Origin: Paludibacteraceae bacterium
Lineage (GTDB): Bacteria; Bacteroidota; Bacteroidia; Bacteroidales; Paludibacteraceae
Reading direction: 5' to 3'
Length of the DNA: 47,670 nucleotides
NCBI GenBank assembly: GCA_905233375.1
Contig: CAJOEJ010000015.1
Span: 1 to 47,670 of the forward strand
Shown piece by piece: positions 32,929 through 42,279 of the stretch (positions are counted from its first letter, which is position 1; each line of letters opens with the position of its first letter). The notes below the pieces were generated by a model. The model was not told where the DNA came from. It was given only the letters and a program-made list of their open reading frames with translations, and ran no database searches. The position numbers and the translations under genes are program-made.

Positions 32929-34476
32929 ATGGGTGGAGCAAAAAACTGTCCGGAAACCCCGAGACAAAAAATGATTGGTATGATGTACCTGGTGCTCACC
33001 GCCATGTTGGCGTTGAACGTCAGTACAGATATCTTGAAGGCTTTCAAGCTGGTGGATGATAGTTTGCATTCGACGCTCGAAACGACGGATACTCGTAACC
33101 AGCAGATGATGAGTCAGTTCCTTGCTTCGCGTAACGAAAACCCCGAGAAAAACGGTCCTTGGTACGACAAAGCAGCTGAATTGACCCAGCGTTCAGATAG
33201 TTTGTATAATTATATCCAGAACTTCAAATACCAGATTGCAGTAGCTACCGACGGTGCTTCGAAAGCCGACCCGGAAGCGCGTGTGATTATAGGTAATGAC
33301 AACCGTGACGCTACCACGCACTATGCCTTGCCTGACAAGGCGGATAAACCCGGTGTGGAACTCAAGGAGATGATTATTGCCTATCGCGAGTACCTGATCG
33401 AATTGGATCCGAACAAAGCCGACGAGTTCAATACGATCTTCGACACCAGCGACAAACAGGAGTCAGGAGACAAGATGATTTCATGGGAATACCAGATGTT
33501 CCATGACATGCCTTCGGGGGCATCGGTCGTTTTGCTGACGAAGTTGCAGAACGATATCCGCAACGCGCAGAATGTGACGATCCAGTATCTCCGCAACCAG
33601 ACGGATGCAGGTGACCTGCGTGTAAACAAGCTGAACGCATACGTGATCCCGAACTCAAACTACGTGATTCGCGGCGGTAAGTACAGCGCCAAGATTATTC
33701 TGGCGGCTATCGACTCCACGCAGACACCGGAGTACTACATCGATGGTCAGCGTATCAACGACCAGGGTCTGTACGAGGTGACTGCTTCGGGTCTGGGTCA
33801 GAAAAAATACTCCGGTTGGATTGCATACCAGAACCCCGCTACGGGCGAGATGGACCAGTTGCCGTTCACCAGCGAGTACAGCGTAGGCGAGCCGGCTGTG
33901 ACCATTTCCAACAATGACCTCAACATCATGTACCGCGGCTATGACAACAAGTTCTCGATCTCCGTTCCGGGTGTGTCGAACGACAAGGTCAAAGTGAGCG
34001 TCAACGGTGCGCAGGTGAAGCAGCAGGGTGGTCTGTGGGTCATCAAACCCGGTGACAATGCCAAGAGTGTGACCATCTCTGTCTCCGCTGAACTGGACGG
34101 TAAGATGCAGCCGATGGGTAGCAAGGAGTATCGTGTTAAACAACTCCCGTCGCCGAATGCTTATTTCAGCGTGAAAGACAGGGAGTATGCGTCCGGAGGA
34201 AACATCCCTCTCAGCGCATTGTCCAATACCTCCGGCGTAGTGGCGGCATCTTATGGTCCTGACGGTCTGTTGGATCTGCCGTTCAAGGTGACCCGTTTCC
34301 TTATCTTCATCAACGGACGTTCGTCCGAGGTGAAAGGAAACAAATTCACCCAGGAGCAGTTGAACCAGATCAACAAGTTGAAAAAAGGCGGTATGGTCAT
34401 TCTGCAGGATATCCGTGCAGCGGGTCCCGGCGGACAGGAGTTGAAATTGTCGCCGCTGATTTTAACAGTGAACTAA
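32929..34476 (+). CDS. porM: Type 9 secretion motor shaft PorM (GldM-like)
   Basis: 515 residues. The N-terminus has the family signature CPETPRQKMIGMMYLVLTAM, a single membrane helix that inserts into the PorL bundle, followed by LNVSTDILKAFKLVDDSL. The periplasmic part is long and beta-rich (four D1-D4-like domains are expected; the last, YFSVKDREYASGGNIPLS onward, resembles the C-terminal domain that contacts the PorKN ring). It spans the periplasm and transmits motor movement. Confidence 0.95.
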   Translation: MGGAKNCPETPRQKMIGMMYLVLTAMLALNVSTDILKAFKLVDDSLHSTLETTDTRNQQMMSQFLASRNENPEKNGPWYDKAAELTQRSDSLYNYIQNFKYQIAVATDGASKADPEARVIIGNDNRDATTHYALPDKADKPGVELKEMIIAYREYLIELDPNKADEFNTIFDTSDKQESGDKMISWEYQMFHDMPSGASVVLLTKLQNDIRNAQNVTIQYLRNQTDAGDLRVNKLNAYVIPNSNYVIRGGKYSAKIILAAIDSTQTPEYYIDGQRINDQGLYEVTASGLGQKKYSGWIAYQNPATGEMDQLPFTSEYSVGEPAVTISNNDLNIMYRGYDNKFSISVPGVSNDKVKVSVNGAQVKQQGGLWVIKPGDNAKSVTISVSAELDGKMQPMGSKEYRVKQLPSPNAYFSVKDREYASGGNIPLSALSNTSGVVAASYGPDGLLDLPFKVTRFLIFINGRSSEVKGNKFTQEQLNQINKLKKGGMVILQDIRAAGPGGQELKLSPLILTVN

Positions 34477-34488
34477 TACGAAACAATT

Positions 34489-35442
34489 ATGATAAAGAAA
34501 CTTAGTATTATCGCTTGTTTGGCGTTATGTGTCGTAACGGCACAGGCTCAGCATAAAGTGATTTCGTTCTTCGACGAAATGGGCGTGTCGCGTATCCAGA
34601 CGGAGGAGTTCTCCAAGGCGCATGACACCATCGTCATGGTGGATCACCGTATCGACGATGTCATCTGGTCGCGTTACGTATATCGTATCATCGATATGCG
34701 TTTCAAGCAGAACTACCAGCTCTATTTCCCGGTAAAACCGGATGATCCGGACTACCGTAACTTGTTCAAAGTGATTGTAGAGGCGGTGGTGGACGGCATG
34801 CCGATCTATCCCGCTAACACCGAGAATATCAAGCCGGATTTCAAGAAGACCGAGCCGTTTGCAAAGCATCAGATCCCGCGTGACGCAATGATGGTGGTGG
34901 ACCAGACGGAGGACCACACGGACGATGACGACTTCTACGATGTGGCACGATCGAACGCTATGCTCGTCAACTATGACAGTATTACCGATATGATGAAGTT
35001 TAATCCGTTCTCGTTTGAAGACGTGGTGAAGAACCAGATCAAGTATCTGATCCAGGAGGTTGTATTCTTCGACAAGCACACCTCGCGTCTTCATACCAAG
35101 ATCATGGCGATTGCTCCGCTTCATCCGGTGAAGATCTCCACGCAGGACTCGACCCAGGTCATGGCGATGTTGCGTGAGTCCATCATGTTCTGGATTCCGT
35201 TCGACCAGTTACGTCCGTATATGGCGATGCAGTATGCTATCCCGAACCGCAACGAGACCAAGCGTGTGACCTTTGACGAGTTCTTCCAGAAACGTCTGTT
35301 CACTTCGTACATCGTGGGAGAAGGCAACATGTACAACCGCTGGATTCCGGACTATAAAGGTTCGTATGAGGAGATAAAGAGGGAGCAGGATCGTATTGCT
35401 ACCGAATTGCTGAATTTCGAACAAGATCTCTGGGAATATTAA
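34489..35442 (+). CDS. porN: Type 9 secretion ring protein PorN (GldN-like)
   Basis: 317 residues with a signal peptide (IIACLALCVVTAQAQ, cleavage near residue 21). The family segment DVIWSRYVYRIIDMRFKQNYQLYFP lies near residues 60-85, and an acidic cluster (TEDHTDDDDF) near 143. The C-terminus has TFDEFFQKRLFTSYIVGEGNMYNR. It binds PorK to form the periplasmic ring. Stop is directly followed by the ftsX ATG with no gap. Confidence 0.94.
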   Translation: MIKKLSIIACLALCVVTAQAQHKVISFFDEMGVSRIQTEEFSKAHDTIVMVDHRIDDVIWSRYVYRIIDMRFKQNYQLYFPVKPDDPDYRNLFKVIVEAVVDGMPIYPANTENIKPDFKKTEPFAKHQIPRDAMMVVDQTEDHTDDDDFYDVARSNAMLVNYDSITDMMKFNPFSFEDVVKNQIKYLIQEVVFFDKHTSRLHTKIMAIAPLHPVKISTQDSTQVMAMLRESIMFWIPFDQLRPYMAMQYAIPNRNETKRVTFDEFFQKRLFTSYIVGEGNMYNRWIPDYKGSYEEIKREQDRIATELLNFEQDLWEY

Positions 35443-36306
35443 ATGCACAAGCATCATTTTCGTAATTCCTACCTAACGTCGGCGGTAAGCGTCTCGTTAG
35501 TGTTGTGTCTGATCGGGTTGGAGGGTATTATACTACTCTCCGCCGATTCTCTTATTACGCGCATGCGTGAGAACATGACCGTTACGGCGGTTCTTTCTGC
35601 CGACGCGGACAGCGCCCAATGCGCCCGGATGGACACCATGCTCGCGCTGGACAAGACGCGGTACAGCCGGTATGCGTACGTATCCAAAGAGCAGGCGCTG
35701 GAGGAGCATATTGCCTATCTGGGTGAGGACCCGACGGCGTTCCTGGGCTATAACCCCTTGTCCGCCAGTTATGAGATTCACCCGACCGACGCTTACAGTC
35801 ATCCGGACAGTCTGGCGCTGATAGAGGCGCGGTTGAAATCCCTGCCGTACGTGGAAGATGTGATCTATCCACGCGACCTGGCGGATATCCTGAGCAGCAA
35901 TGTGAGCGAGTTGTCCCTCATTCTGCTGGGGGTGGCACTGGTGTTGCTGCTTGTCTCGATGGTGTTGATAGTCAATACAATCCGTTTGCAGATATATTCC
36001 AAACGTTTCCTGATCAATACGATGACGCTCGTCGGTGCCACCTCGTGGGTGACCCGCCGTCCGTTCGTGGGACGCAATATGCTCATGGGCTTCCTGTCCG
36101 GACTGGTTGCGCTGGCTATCCTGAGCGCTGTGGTCTATTACATCGATTTCCGGGTCGGCGTGTTGCTCTTCCCGCTGACATGGCAGAATGTCACCTTTGT
36201 CTCTGCCGTTGTCCTCTGCTCCGGTGTGCTGATTGCTTTGCTTGCTTCGCTCATCGCTACCGGCAGGTACATCCGCATGGACAATAACTCGTTGTACGAG
36301 ATCTGA
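35443..36306 (+). CDS. ftsX: Cell division protein FtsX
   Basis: 287-residue permease-like protein of the FtsEX complex that activates peptidoglycan hydrolases. One membrane helix near 17-36, a periplasmic domain (40-155, with YVSKEQALEEHIAYLGEDPTAFL typical of FtsX), then three helices (about 165-185, 212-235, 253-276). ftsE is not in the window, so FtsE must be encoded elsewhere. Its ATG starts on the base after the porN stop. Confidence 0.92.
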   Translation: MHKHHFRNSYLTSAVSVSLVLCLIGLEGIILLSADSLITRMRENMTVTAVLSADADSAQCARMDTMLALDKTRYSRYAYVSKEQALEEHIAYLGEDPTAFLGYNPLSASYEIHPTDAYSHPDSLALIEARLKSLPYVEDVIYPRDLADILSSNVSELSLILLGVALVLLLVSMVLIVNTIRLQIYSKRFLINTMTLVGATSWVTRRPFVGRNMLMGFLSGLVALAILSAVVYYIDFRVGVLLFPLTWQNVTFVSAVVLCSGVLIALLASLIATGRYIRMDNNSLYEI

Positions 36307-36307
36307 T

Positions 36308-36328
36308 AACTGAAAACTGAAAACAGAA
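36308..36328. repeat. Three-unit 7-bp array between ftsX and DUF3098
   Basis: AACTGAA, AACTGAA, AACAGAA in perfect 7-bp register. It begins right after the ftsX stop and ends eight bases before the next ATG, nearly filling the 29-base spacer. Confidence 0.6.
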
Positions 36329-36335
36329 TGCTTCT

Positions 36336-36551
36336 ATGAAACAGACATTACCCAAGTTGAATTTGATATTGATCGCCGTTTCGTTCGCTATCATCGTGCT
36401 GGGATTTGCATTGATGGTCGGTGAACCTTCGGGCGAAGTGTATAACCCGGATATCTTCTCCTTCCGCCGTATTACGGTGGGGCCGATGATTTCGCTCTTC
36501 GGTTTTGTGAGTATGATTTTTGCCATCTTGTTCCGCGCTAAGAAGAAATGA
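36336..36551 (+). CDS. DUF3098 membrane protein
   Basis: 71 residues with two membrane helices ([20 protein letters not shown] and [15 protein letters not shown]) and a short loop that includes [20 protein letters not shown]3098 proteins are small Bacteroidota proteins usually encoded between ftsX and uppP, exactly as here. Function is unknown; the location suggests an envelope role. Its stop overlaps the uppP start (ATGA). Confidence 0.9.
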   Translation: MKQTLPKLNLILIAVSFAIIVLGFALMVGEPSGEVYNPDIFSFRRITVGPMISLFGFVSMIFAILFRAKKK

Positions 36552-37354
36552 GCTGGTTGGACGCATTGATATTGGGCATTGTGCAGGGCTTGACCGAGTT
36601 CCTGCCTGTCTCGTCTTCCGGTCACTTGGAGATCGGTCAGGCGTTGCTGGGCACCTCGGGGGAGGAGAACCTGACGTTTGCCATCCTCGTTCATGTGGCT
36701 ACGGTTCTATCGACCCTGGTCGTTCTGTGGCGTGAGGTGGCGCAACTGTTTGCCGGTACGTTCACAACGCCCCGTTGGAACGAGCAGAAGGACTATGTCG
36801 CCAAGATTCTGGTGTCCATGATTCCGGTTTTTGTGGTGGGCATGTTCTTCAAGGACCAAGTGGAGGCGTTCTTCGGTAACGGACTGTTGCTCGTCGGTGT
36901 TTGTCTGCTGGTCACCGCCTGCCTGCTGGCTTTGAGCGAGTGGTTGCAGTACAAGCGTGCCCGGAGCGGGCATGAAGTGGGCTACAAGGATGCTATTGTC
37001 ATCGGTATCGCCCAGGCATGCGCCGTTCTGCCGGGACTGAGCCGCTCTGGAGCGACGATCGCTACCGGACTGCTCTGCGGTGTGAAGAAGGAGAGCGTGG
37101 CGCAGTTCTCGTTCCTGATGGTTCTCATCCCTATTCTGGGCGAAGCCTTTCTGGACGGACTCAAACTGTGGAAAGGGGATATGACGAGCGATCTGGCACT
37201 GCTGCCCGCGGTGGTCGGATTCGTCGCCGCGTTCGTTACAGGCTGTCTCGCTTGCCGGTTCATGATCGAGGTGGTACGCCGCCAGCGCCTCGTCTGGTTC
37301 GCCGTCTATTGCGCTATCGTGGGCTCGGTGGCGATCATCGCTACTGTGTGCTGA
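36548..37354 (+). CDS. uppP: Undecaprenyl-diphosphatase (BacA/UppP)
   Basis: Recycles the C55 lipid carrier by dephosphorylating undecaprenyl diphosphate. 268 residues, eight or so membrane segments. Both signatures are present: [18 protein letters not shown] near residues 14-31 and [18 protein letters not shown] near 160-177. Works with UppS (24444). The ATG overlaps DUF3098 by four bases and truB follows after one base. Confidence 0.96.
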   Translation: MSWLDALILGIVQGLTEFLPVSSSGHLEIGQALLGTSGEENLTFAILVHVATVLSTLVVLWREVAQLFAGTFTTPRWNEQKDYVAKILVSMIPVFVVGMFFKDQVEAFFGNGLLLVGVCLLVTACLLALSEWLQYKRARSGHEVGYKDAIVIGIAQACAVLPGLSRSGATIATGLLCGVKKESVAQFSFLMVLIPILGEAFLDGLKLWKGDMTSDLALLPAVVGFVAAFVTGCLACRFMIEVVRRQRLVWFAVYCAIVGSVAIIATVC

Positions 37355-37355
37355 T

Positions 37356-38078
37356 ATGTGGGATTTTGAGCAGGGAGAGATACTGGCGTTTGACAAACCG
37401 CTCCATTGGACCTCGTTTGACATGGTGGCGAAGGTGCGGTATAATCTGTGCCGTAAGATAGGCACGAAAAAACTCAAAGTAGGTCATACGGGTACGTTGG
37501 ATCCTCTGGCTACCGGTGTCGTTATCGTCTGTACCGGCAGGAAAACCAAACTGATAGACCGGCTCCAGTACGATGTGAAGGAGTATATCGCCACCTTGCA
37601 GTTAGGGGCGACGACGCCTTCGTACGATCTGGAGAAACCCGTCGATGCCACCTATCCGACGGAACACATAACGCGTGAACTGATCGATGAGACGATTCCG
37701 CAGTTCCTCGGCGAACAATGGCAGGTTCCGCCTGTCTTCTCCGCCGTCCAGATCAACGGCAAACGGGCGTATGAGTTCGCCCGCAAAGGGGAAGAGGTGG
37801 AACTCAAACCCAAACTGCTCGTCATCGACGAGATAGAGGTGTTGTCCTTCGATGCGGATACGATGCAGCTGACCATCCGCGTCGTTTGCTCCAAAGGCAC
37901 GTATATCCGCGCCCTGGCACGCGATATAGGCGAGCAGCTCCGTTCCGGCGCGCATCTCACCGCCCTGCGCCGCACACGCGTCGGGGACACGCGGGTCGAA
38001 GACTGCTGGACCGTGGAACGCTTTTTAGAGGAATTAAACGGTTTCGAACCCAATGACCGTTTGACTGAAACAAAATAA
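37356..38078 (+). CDS. truB: tRNA pseudouridine(55) synthase TruB
   Basis: Converts U55 of tRNA to pseudouridine. 240 residues. Seen: FDKPLHWTSFDMVAKVR, the catalytic Asp motif VGHTGTLDPLATGVVIVCTGR near 44-63, PPVFSAVQINGKRAYE near 127, and CSKGTYIRALARDIG near 180. Shorter than the E. coli enzyme because it lacks the C-terminal PUA-like domain, as usual in Bacteroidota. Confidence 0.96.
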   Translation: MWDFEQGEILAFDKPLHWTSFDMVAKVRYNLCRKIGTKKLKVGHTGTLDPLATGVVIVCTGRKTKLIDRLQYDVKEYIATLQLGATTPSYDLEKPVDATYPTEHITRELIDETIPQFLGEQWQVPPVFSAVQINGKRAYEFARKGEEVELKPKLLVIDEIEVLSFDADTMQLTIRVVCSKGTYIRALARDIGEQLRSGAHLTALRRTRVGDTRVEDCWTVERFLEELNGFEPNDRLTETK

Positions 38079-38100
38079 GACTATGTACAAATCGAATGAT

Positions 38101-39204
38101 ATGAAACTCAGCCAGTTCAAGTTCAGACTGCCTGAGGAACAAATTGCCCAGTTCCCTGCCTCTTATCGGGATGAGGCGCGATTAATGGTTCTCCATCGTA
38201 CTACGGGCGAAGTGGAGCATAAGAAGCTCGCCGAATTGGTGAATTATTTCGATGAGGGGGACTTGTTTGTGTTCAATGACACGAAGGTCTTTCCTGCCCG
38301 TCTGTGGGCGCACAAGGAGAAGACGAACGCCCTCATTGAGGTCTTCCTGCTGCGCGAACTGAACCATGCCACCCGCTATTGGGATGTGCTCGTTGACCCG
38401 GCGCGCAAGATCCGTATAGGTAACAAACTGACCTTTGACGACGATCCGGCGATTGTGGCGGAGGTGATCGACAACACGACCAGCCGCGGACGTACGTTCC
38501 GTTTCCTCACGGACTACGACAACGAGGAGTTCGTTCCCCGTCTGTATGCTCTGGGAAGCGCACCGCTACCCTCCTATATCCATCGTCCGATGAACGCCGA
38601 GACGCAGGACCAGTACGAGGCGGTCTTCCATGATCTGCCTGTGAATGAGATGGATAACGAGCGCTATCAGACGGTCTTTGCCGACAAGATAGGTGCTGTC
38701 GCTGTACCTGCCGCCGGACTCCATTTCTCCAAACAACTGCTCAAACGGATGGAGATTCACGGCATCGAGACCACTTTCATGACCAGCCACGTGTCCCTGG
38801 GAATCTTCAAGGAGATAGACGTGGAGGACCTGAGCAAGAACAAGATGGAGTCCGAGCAGATCATCCTGTCCGCACAGATGGCGGATGCCGTCAACAAGGC
38901 GCAGGAGAACCAGCACCGTGTATGCGCCGTCGGTACGGAGGTCATGCGGGCGATGGAGCATGTCGCCGGTACGAACGGACAGCTCAAGGCGTATGACGGA
39001 TGGACGAACAAGTTCATCTATCCCCCTTACCGCTTCTCGGCGGCGAACAGCTTCTTCGTCAATTTCTACATGCCGATGTCGAGCCAGTTGCTCATGGTGG
39101 CTGCCTTCGCGGGATTCGAAGAGACGATGCACGCCTACGAGGTGGCGGTCGAAGAAGGCTACCGCTTCGGGGACTACGGCGACGCCATGCTGATTGTAGA
39201 TTAA
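38101..39204 (+). CDS. queA: S-adenosylmethionine:tRNA ribosyltransferase-isomerase QueA
   Basis: Builds epoxyqueuosine in tRNA from 7-aminomethyl-7-deazaguanine and SAM. 367 residues from ATG 38101 (an in-frame ATG at 38083 adds six residues; the internal ATG fits the family start MKLSQFKFRLPEEQIAQ). Other markers: FVFNDTKVFPARLWA near 55, PLPSYIHRP near 155, GAVAVPAAGLHFS near 195, and KFIYPPYRFSAANSFFVNFYMPMS near 300-325. Cytoplasmic. Confidence 0.95.
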   Translation: MKLSQFKFRLPEEQIAQFPASYRDEARLMVLHRTTGEVEHKKLAELVNYFDEGDLFVFNDTKVFPARLWAHKEKTNALIEVFLLRELNHATRYWDVLVDPARKIRIGNKLTFDDDPAIVAEVIDNTTSRGRTFRFLTDYDNEEFVPRLYALGSAPLPSYIHRPMNAETQDQYEAVFHDLPVNEMDNERYQTVFADKIGAVAVPAAGLHFSKQLLKRMEIHGIETTFMTSHVSLGIFKEIDVEDLSKNKMESEQIILSAQMADAVNKAQENQHRVCAVGTEVMRAMEHVAGTNGQLKAYDGWTNKFIYPPYRFSAANSFFVNFYMPMSSQLLMVAAFAGFEETMHAYEVAVEEGYRFGDYGDAMLIVD

Positions 39205-39219
39205 ACTCATCCGCCATAC

Positions 39220-39882
39220 ATGACCGTTCGAATCGACCCATCTTGGCAGCGCGTATTGCAGCAGGAGTTTGACAAACCCTATTTCGAACTCCTCACTCAG
39301 TATGTGCGCCAGCAATATACGACCTGTCGGTGCTTTCCGCCGGCGGGTCTTATTTTTAATGCCTTCGATTCCTGTCCGTTTGACAAGGTCCGTGTGGTCA
39401 TCATCGGTCAGGACCCCTATCACGAACCCGGACAGGCGATGGGCTTGTCTTTCTCCGTGCCCGAAGGGGTAGCTATACCGCCGTCGCTGATGAACATATA
39501 TAAAGAGATCCACCGCGATCTGGGTTTGCCTATCCCCGAGAGCGGAGACCTGCGCCGCTGGGCGGAGCAGGGAGTGCTCCTGCTCAATGCCACGCTGACC
39601 GTTCAGGCGCACAAAGCCGGAAGCCATCAGGGCAAAGGATGGGAAGAACTGACCGATGCCGCCATCGAGGCGCTGAACCGCGAACGTGAACATATCGTGT
39701 TCATGTTATGGGGCTCCTACGCGCAGCGCAAAGGGCAGTTCATCGACCGCCGCAAGCATCTCGTACTCCAGACCTCCCATCCTTCTCCCTTGTCCGTTTA
39801 TCGCGGGTTTGACGGGTGCGGACATTTCAGCGCTGCGAATAACTACCTGGTGAAAAACGGTCTGCCGCCCATTGCGTGGTAG
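39220..39882 (+). CDS. ung: Uracil-DNA glycosylase, family 1
   Basis: Removes uracil from DNA as the first step of base excision repair. 220 residues. Motif A is VVIIGQDPYHEPGQAMGLSFSV (catalytic Asp in GQDPYH near residue 66) and motif B is HPSPLSVYRGF near 187, the leucine-loop region. Both motifs are intact. It lies directly before polA, so two repair functions are neighbours. Confidence 0.97.
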   Translation: MTVRIDPSWQRVLQQEFDKPYFELLTQYVRQQYTTCRCFPPAGLIFNAFDSCPFDKVRVVIIGQDPYHEPGQAMGLSFSVPEGVAIPPSLMNIYKEIHRDLGLPIPESGDLRRWAEQGVLLLNATLTVQAHKAGSHQGKGWEELTDAAIEALNREREHIVFMLWGSYAQRKGQFIDRRKHLVLQTSHPSPLSVYRGFDGCGHFSAANNYLVKNGLPPIAW

Positions 39883-39918
39883 CACCTCCCGATACACGAC
39901 CAAACGCTAAATGAACCT

Positions 39919-42261
39919 ATGAAAAAACTACTCTTAGTCGATGCCTACGCAATGATTTTCCGCGCGTACTACGCTTTCATCCGTGCGCCGCGTATGAACA
40001 GCAAAGGGGAGAACACCTCCGCGGTTTTTGGTTTTGCGATCACGCTGGATGACCTCATCCGCAAGATCCAGCCGACCCATCTGGGCGTGGCGTTCGACCC
40101 CGCCGGAGGAACGTTCCGCCATGAGGCGTACGAGCAGTACAAAGCGCAGCGGCCCGAGACGCCGGAAGACATACGCAAAGCGGTGCCCGTCATCAAATCA
40201 TTGCTCGAAGCCATGAATATACCCGTGTTGGAGGTGCCCGGTTTCGAGGCGGATGATGTCATCGGCACGCTCTCCGTGCAAGGCGAGCAGAGAGGGTTCG
40301 AGGTCTATATGGCAACGCCCGACAAGGACTACGGACAACTCGTCTCCGACCATGTGTTCATGTACCGTCCCCGCCATACGGGCGGATTCGAACTGATGGG
40401 ACCCAAAGAGGTGTGCGACAAGTACGGATTGCAACGCAAGGAGCAGGTCATTGACCTGTTGGGACTGATGGGCGATGCCAGCGATAATATCCCCGGATGC
40501 AAAGGAGTAGGGGAGAAGACCGCCGTCGCACTATTGCAGCAGTTTGGCAGTATTGACAACCTGCTCGCTCATACGGACCAGATCAAAGGTGCGCTGCGTA
40601 CCAAGGTTGAGTCGCAGGTGGAGGAGATTAAGTTCTCCCGTTTCCTGGCGACCATCCGCACCGATGTGCCCATTGACCTGGACGAAGCGCTCTTGTCCTG
40701 CAAAGAACCCGACATGCAGGCGCTCGTGGCGCTCTATCGGGACTTGGAGTTCAATACGCTCCTCAAGAAAATACAGCCTCAGACGGAACCGGTTGCTCCC
40801 AAAACCGGCAAAGCAGCCAAGCCTTCCAAGCCCGCCGACCCGAATCAGCTGGACCTGTTCGCCGCCTTCGGTGAACAATCACCAATCACCAATAACCAAT
40901 CACCAATAACCAATCACCAATCACCAGTCACCTATGACTCCATCGAGGCGCGGTTGTGTCAATATCTCCTCAACCCCGAGGTCGCGTTTAATCCCTACAA
41001 GGAGCCGGACTGGAACGCATTGAAGGCGGATGCCGATCTGTGGAACCTCTACAACGAGGTCGAGCTTCCGCTGGTGGAAGTGTTGCGCGAGATGGAAACG
41101 GCGGGAGTGCGGATCGATGTGGACAAACTTAAACAGGCGGAAGGCATCCTCTCGGAGGAACTGAACGGACTCGAGCAGCAGATATATGACTTGGCGGGAA
41201 TGACCTTCAATATCAACAGCCCGAGACAAGTGGGCGAAATACTGTTTGACAAACTCAAACTGGACACCAAGGCGAAAAAGTCCAGAACAGGACAGTACTC
41301 GACCTCCGAAGAGGTACTGGTCGCATTGAAAGAAAGACATCCCATTGTCGGGAAAATCCTTGATTTCAGAGCCACCCAGAAGCTGGTCAACACCTACCTA
41401 TCCGCTTTGCCCGGCTATATAGCGCAGGATGGAAAGATTCACACGACCTATAACCAGACGGTGACGGCGACAGGACGTTTGAGCAGTTCGAATCCGAACC
41501 TGCAGAACCTGCCCATCCGTTCCGAACGCGGCAAACTGATCCGCGAGGCGGTGATACCGGACGAAGGATGTCTGTTCCTCAGCGCCGACTACAGCCAGAT
41601 CGAGTTACGCCTCATGGCGCATTTCTCGCAGGACGAGCATATGTTAGCCGCCTTCCGCTCCGGGCAGGATATCCATGCAGCGACCGCAGCCAAGATCTTC
41701 CGTCTCCCCATTGAGCAGGTCACCAAGGACCAGCGCCGTCAGGCGAAAACGGCGAATTTCGGAATCATATACGGCATCTCGGCGTTCGGTCTTGCCCAGC
41801 AACTGGATTGTTCCCGTACGCAGGCAAAACAGCTCATCGACGACTATTTTGCTGCCTTCCCGCGGGTGATTCAGTATATCGAATCGCAAAAAGAGACAGC
41901 TCGTCAGCGCGGCTATGCCGAGACGCTCTTCGGTCGCAAACGCTACCTGCCGGACATCCACTCGCAGAACGCGACCGTGCGCGCTTTTGCCGAACGGAAT
42001 GCCGTCAACGCACCCATCCAGGGAACAGCCGCGGACATCATCAAGATGTCGATGGTCTCTATCCACCGCCGCCTCAAAGAGGAAGGGCTCCGGGCGCAGA
42101 TGATCATGCAGGTGCATGACGAACTCAACTTCAACGTGCCCTTCGGCGAGGTGGACCGCGTACGCGAGATCGTAGTCACCGAGATGGAGAATGCCGTCCA
42201 TCTCTCGGTGCCCCTTATCGCCGAATGCGGCGTCGGACACAACTGGCTCGAAGCCCATTAA
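39919..42261 (+). CDS. polA: DNA polymerase I lacking a 3'-5' exonuclease domain
   Basis: Fills gaps and removes primers or flaps. 780 residues; Bacteroides enzymes are about 150 longer. The 5'-3' exonuclease (1-290) is intact (GFEADDVIGTLS near 109, GLMGDASDNIPGCKGVGEKTA near 184). Polymerase motif A (SADYSQIELR, Asp near 556), motif B (RRQAKTANFGIIYG near 603) and motif C (MQVHDELNF near 729) are intact. Between them, the ExoI DTET, ExoII and ExoIII signatures are absent: only about 30 residues resembling the end of that domain (IEARLCQYLLNPEVAF) remain. In its place, residues about 320-338 are a translated 7-bp array (SPITNNQSPITNHQ). Proofreading by this enzyme is therefore not expected. 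Confidence 0.95.
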   Translation: MKKLLLVDAYAMIFRAYYAFIRAPRMNSKGENTSAVFGFAITLDDLIRKIQPTHLGVAFDPAGGTFRHEAYEQYKAQRPETPEDIRKAVPVIKSLLEAMNIPVLEVPGFEADDVIGTLSVQGEQRGFEVYMATPDKDYGQLVSDHVFMYRPRHTGGFELMGPKEVCDKYGLQRKEQVIDLLGLMGDASDNIPGCKGVGEKTAVALLQQFGSIDNLLAHTDQIKGALRTKVESQVEEIKFSRFLATIRTDVPIDLDEALLSCKEPDMQALVALYRDLEFNTLLKKIQPQTEPVAPKTGKAAKPSKPADPNQLDLFAAFGEQSPITNNQSPITNHQSPVTYDSIEARLCQYLLNPEVAFNPYKEPDWNALKADADLWNLYNEVELPLVEVLREMETAGVRIDVDKLKQAEGILSEELNGLEQQIYDLAGMTFNINSPRQVGEILFDKLKLDTKAKKSRTGQYSTSEEVLVALKERHPIVGKILDFRATQKLVNTYLSALPGYIAQDGKIHTTYNQTVTATGRLSSSNPNLQNLPIRSERGKLIREAVIPDEGCLFLSADYSQIELRLMAHFSQDEHMLAAFRSGQDIHAATAAKIFRLPIEQVTKDQRRQAKTANFGIIYGISAFGLAQQLDCSRTQAKQLIDDYFAAFPRVIQYIESQKETARQRGYAETLFGRKRYLPDIHSQNATVRAFAERNAVNAPIQGTAADIIKMSMVSIHRRLKEEGLRAQMIMQVHDELNFNVPFGEVDRVREIVVTEMENAVHLSVPLIAECGVGHNWLEAH
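40880..40935 (+). repeat. Eight-unit 7-bp array (CACCAAT type) inside polA
   Basis: Units: CACCAAT, CACCAAT, AACCAAT, CACCAAT, AACCAAT, CACCAAT, CACCAGT, CACCTAT, exactly 56 bp. It is translated in frame at the junction between the 5'-3' exonuclease linker and the remnant of the missing proofreading domain. The same unit family and same length occur at 7532-7587. Confidence 0.95.
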
Positions 42262-42279
42262 AAGAAACTTTCAACCGTC

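Noticed and set aside
40880..40935. CRISPR-like repeat array
   Set aside because: Units are 7 bp in direct tandem without spacers, inside a coding frame; no cas genes in the window.
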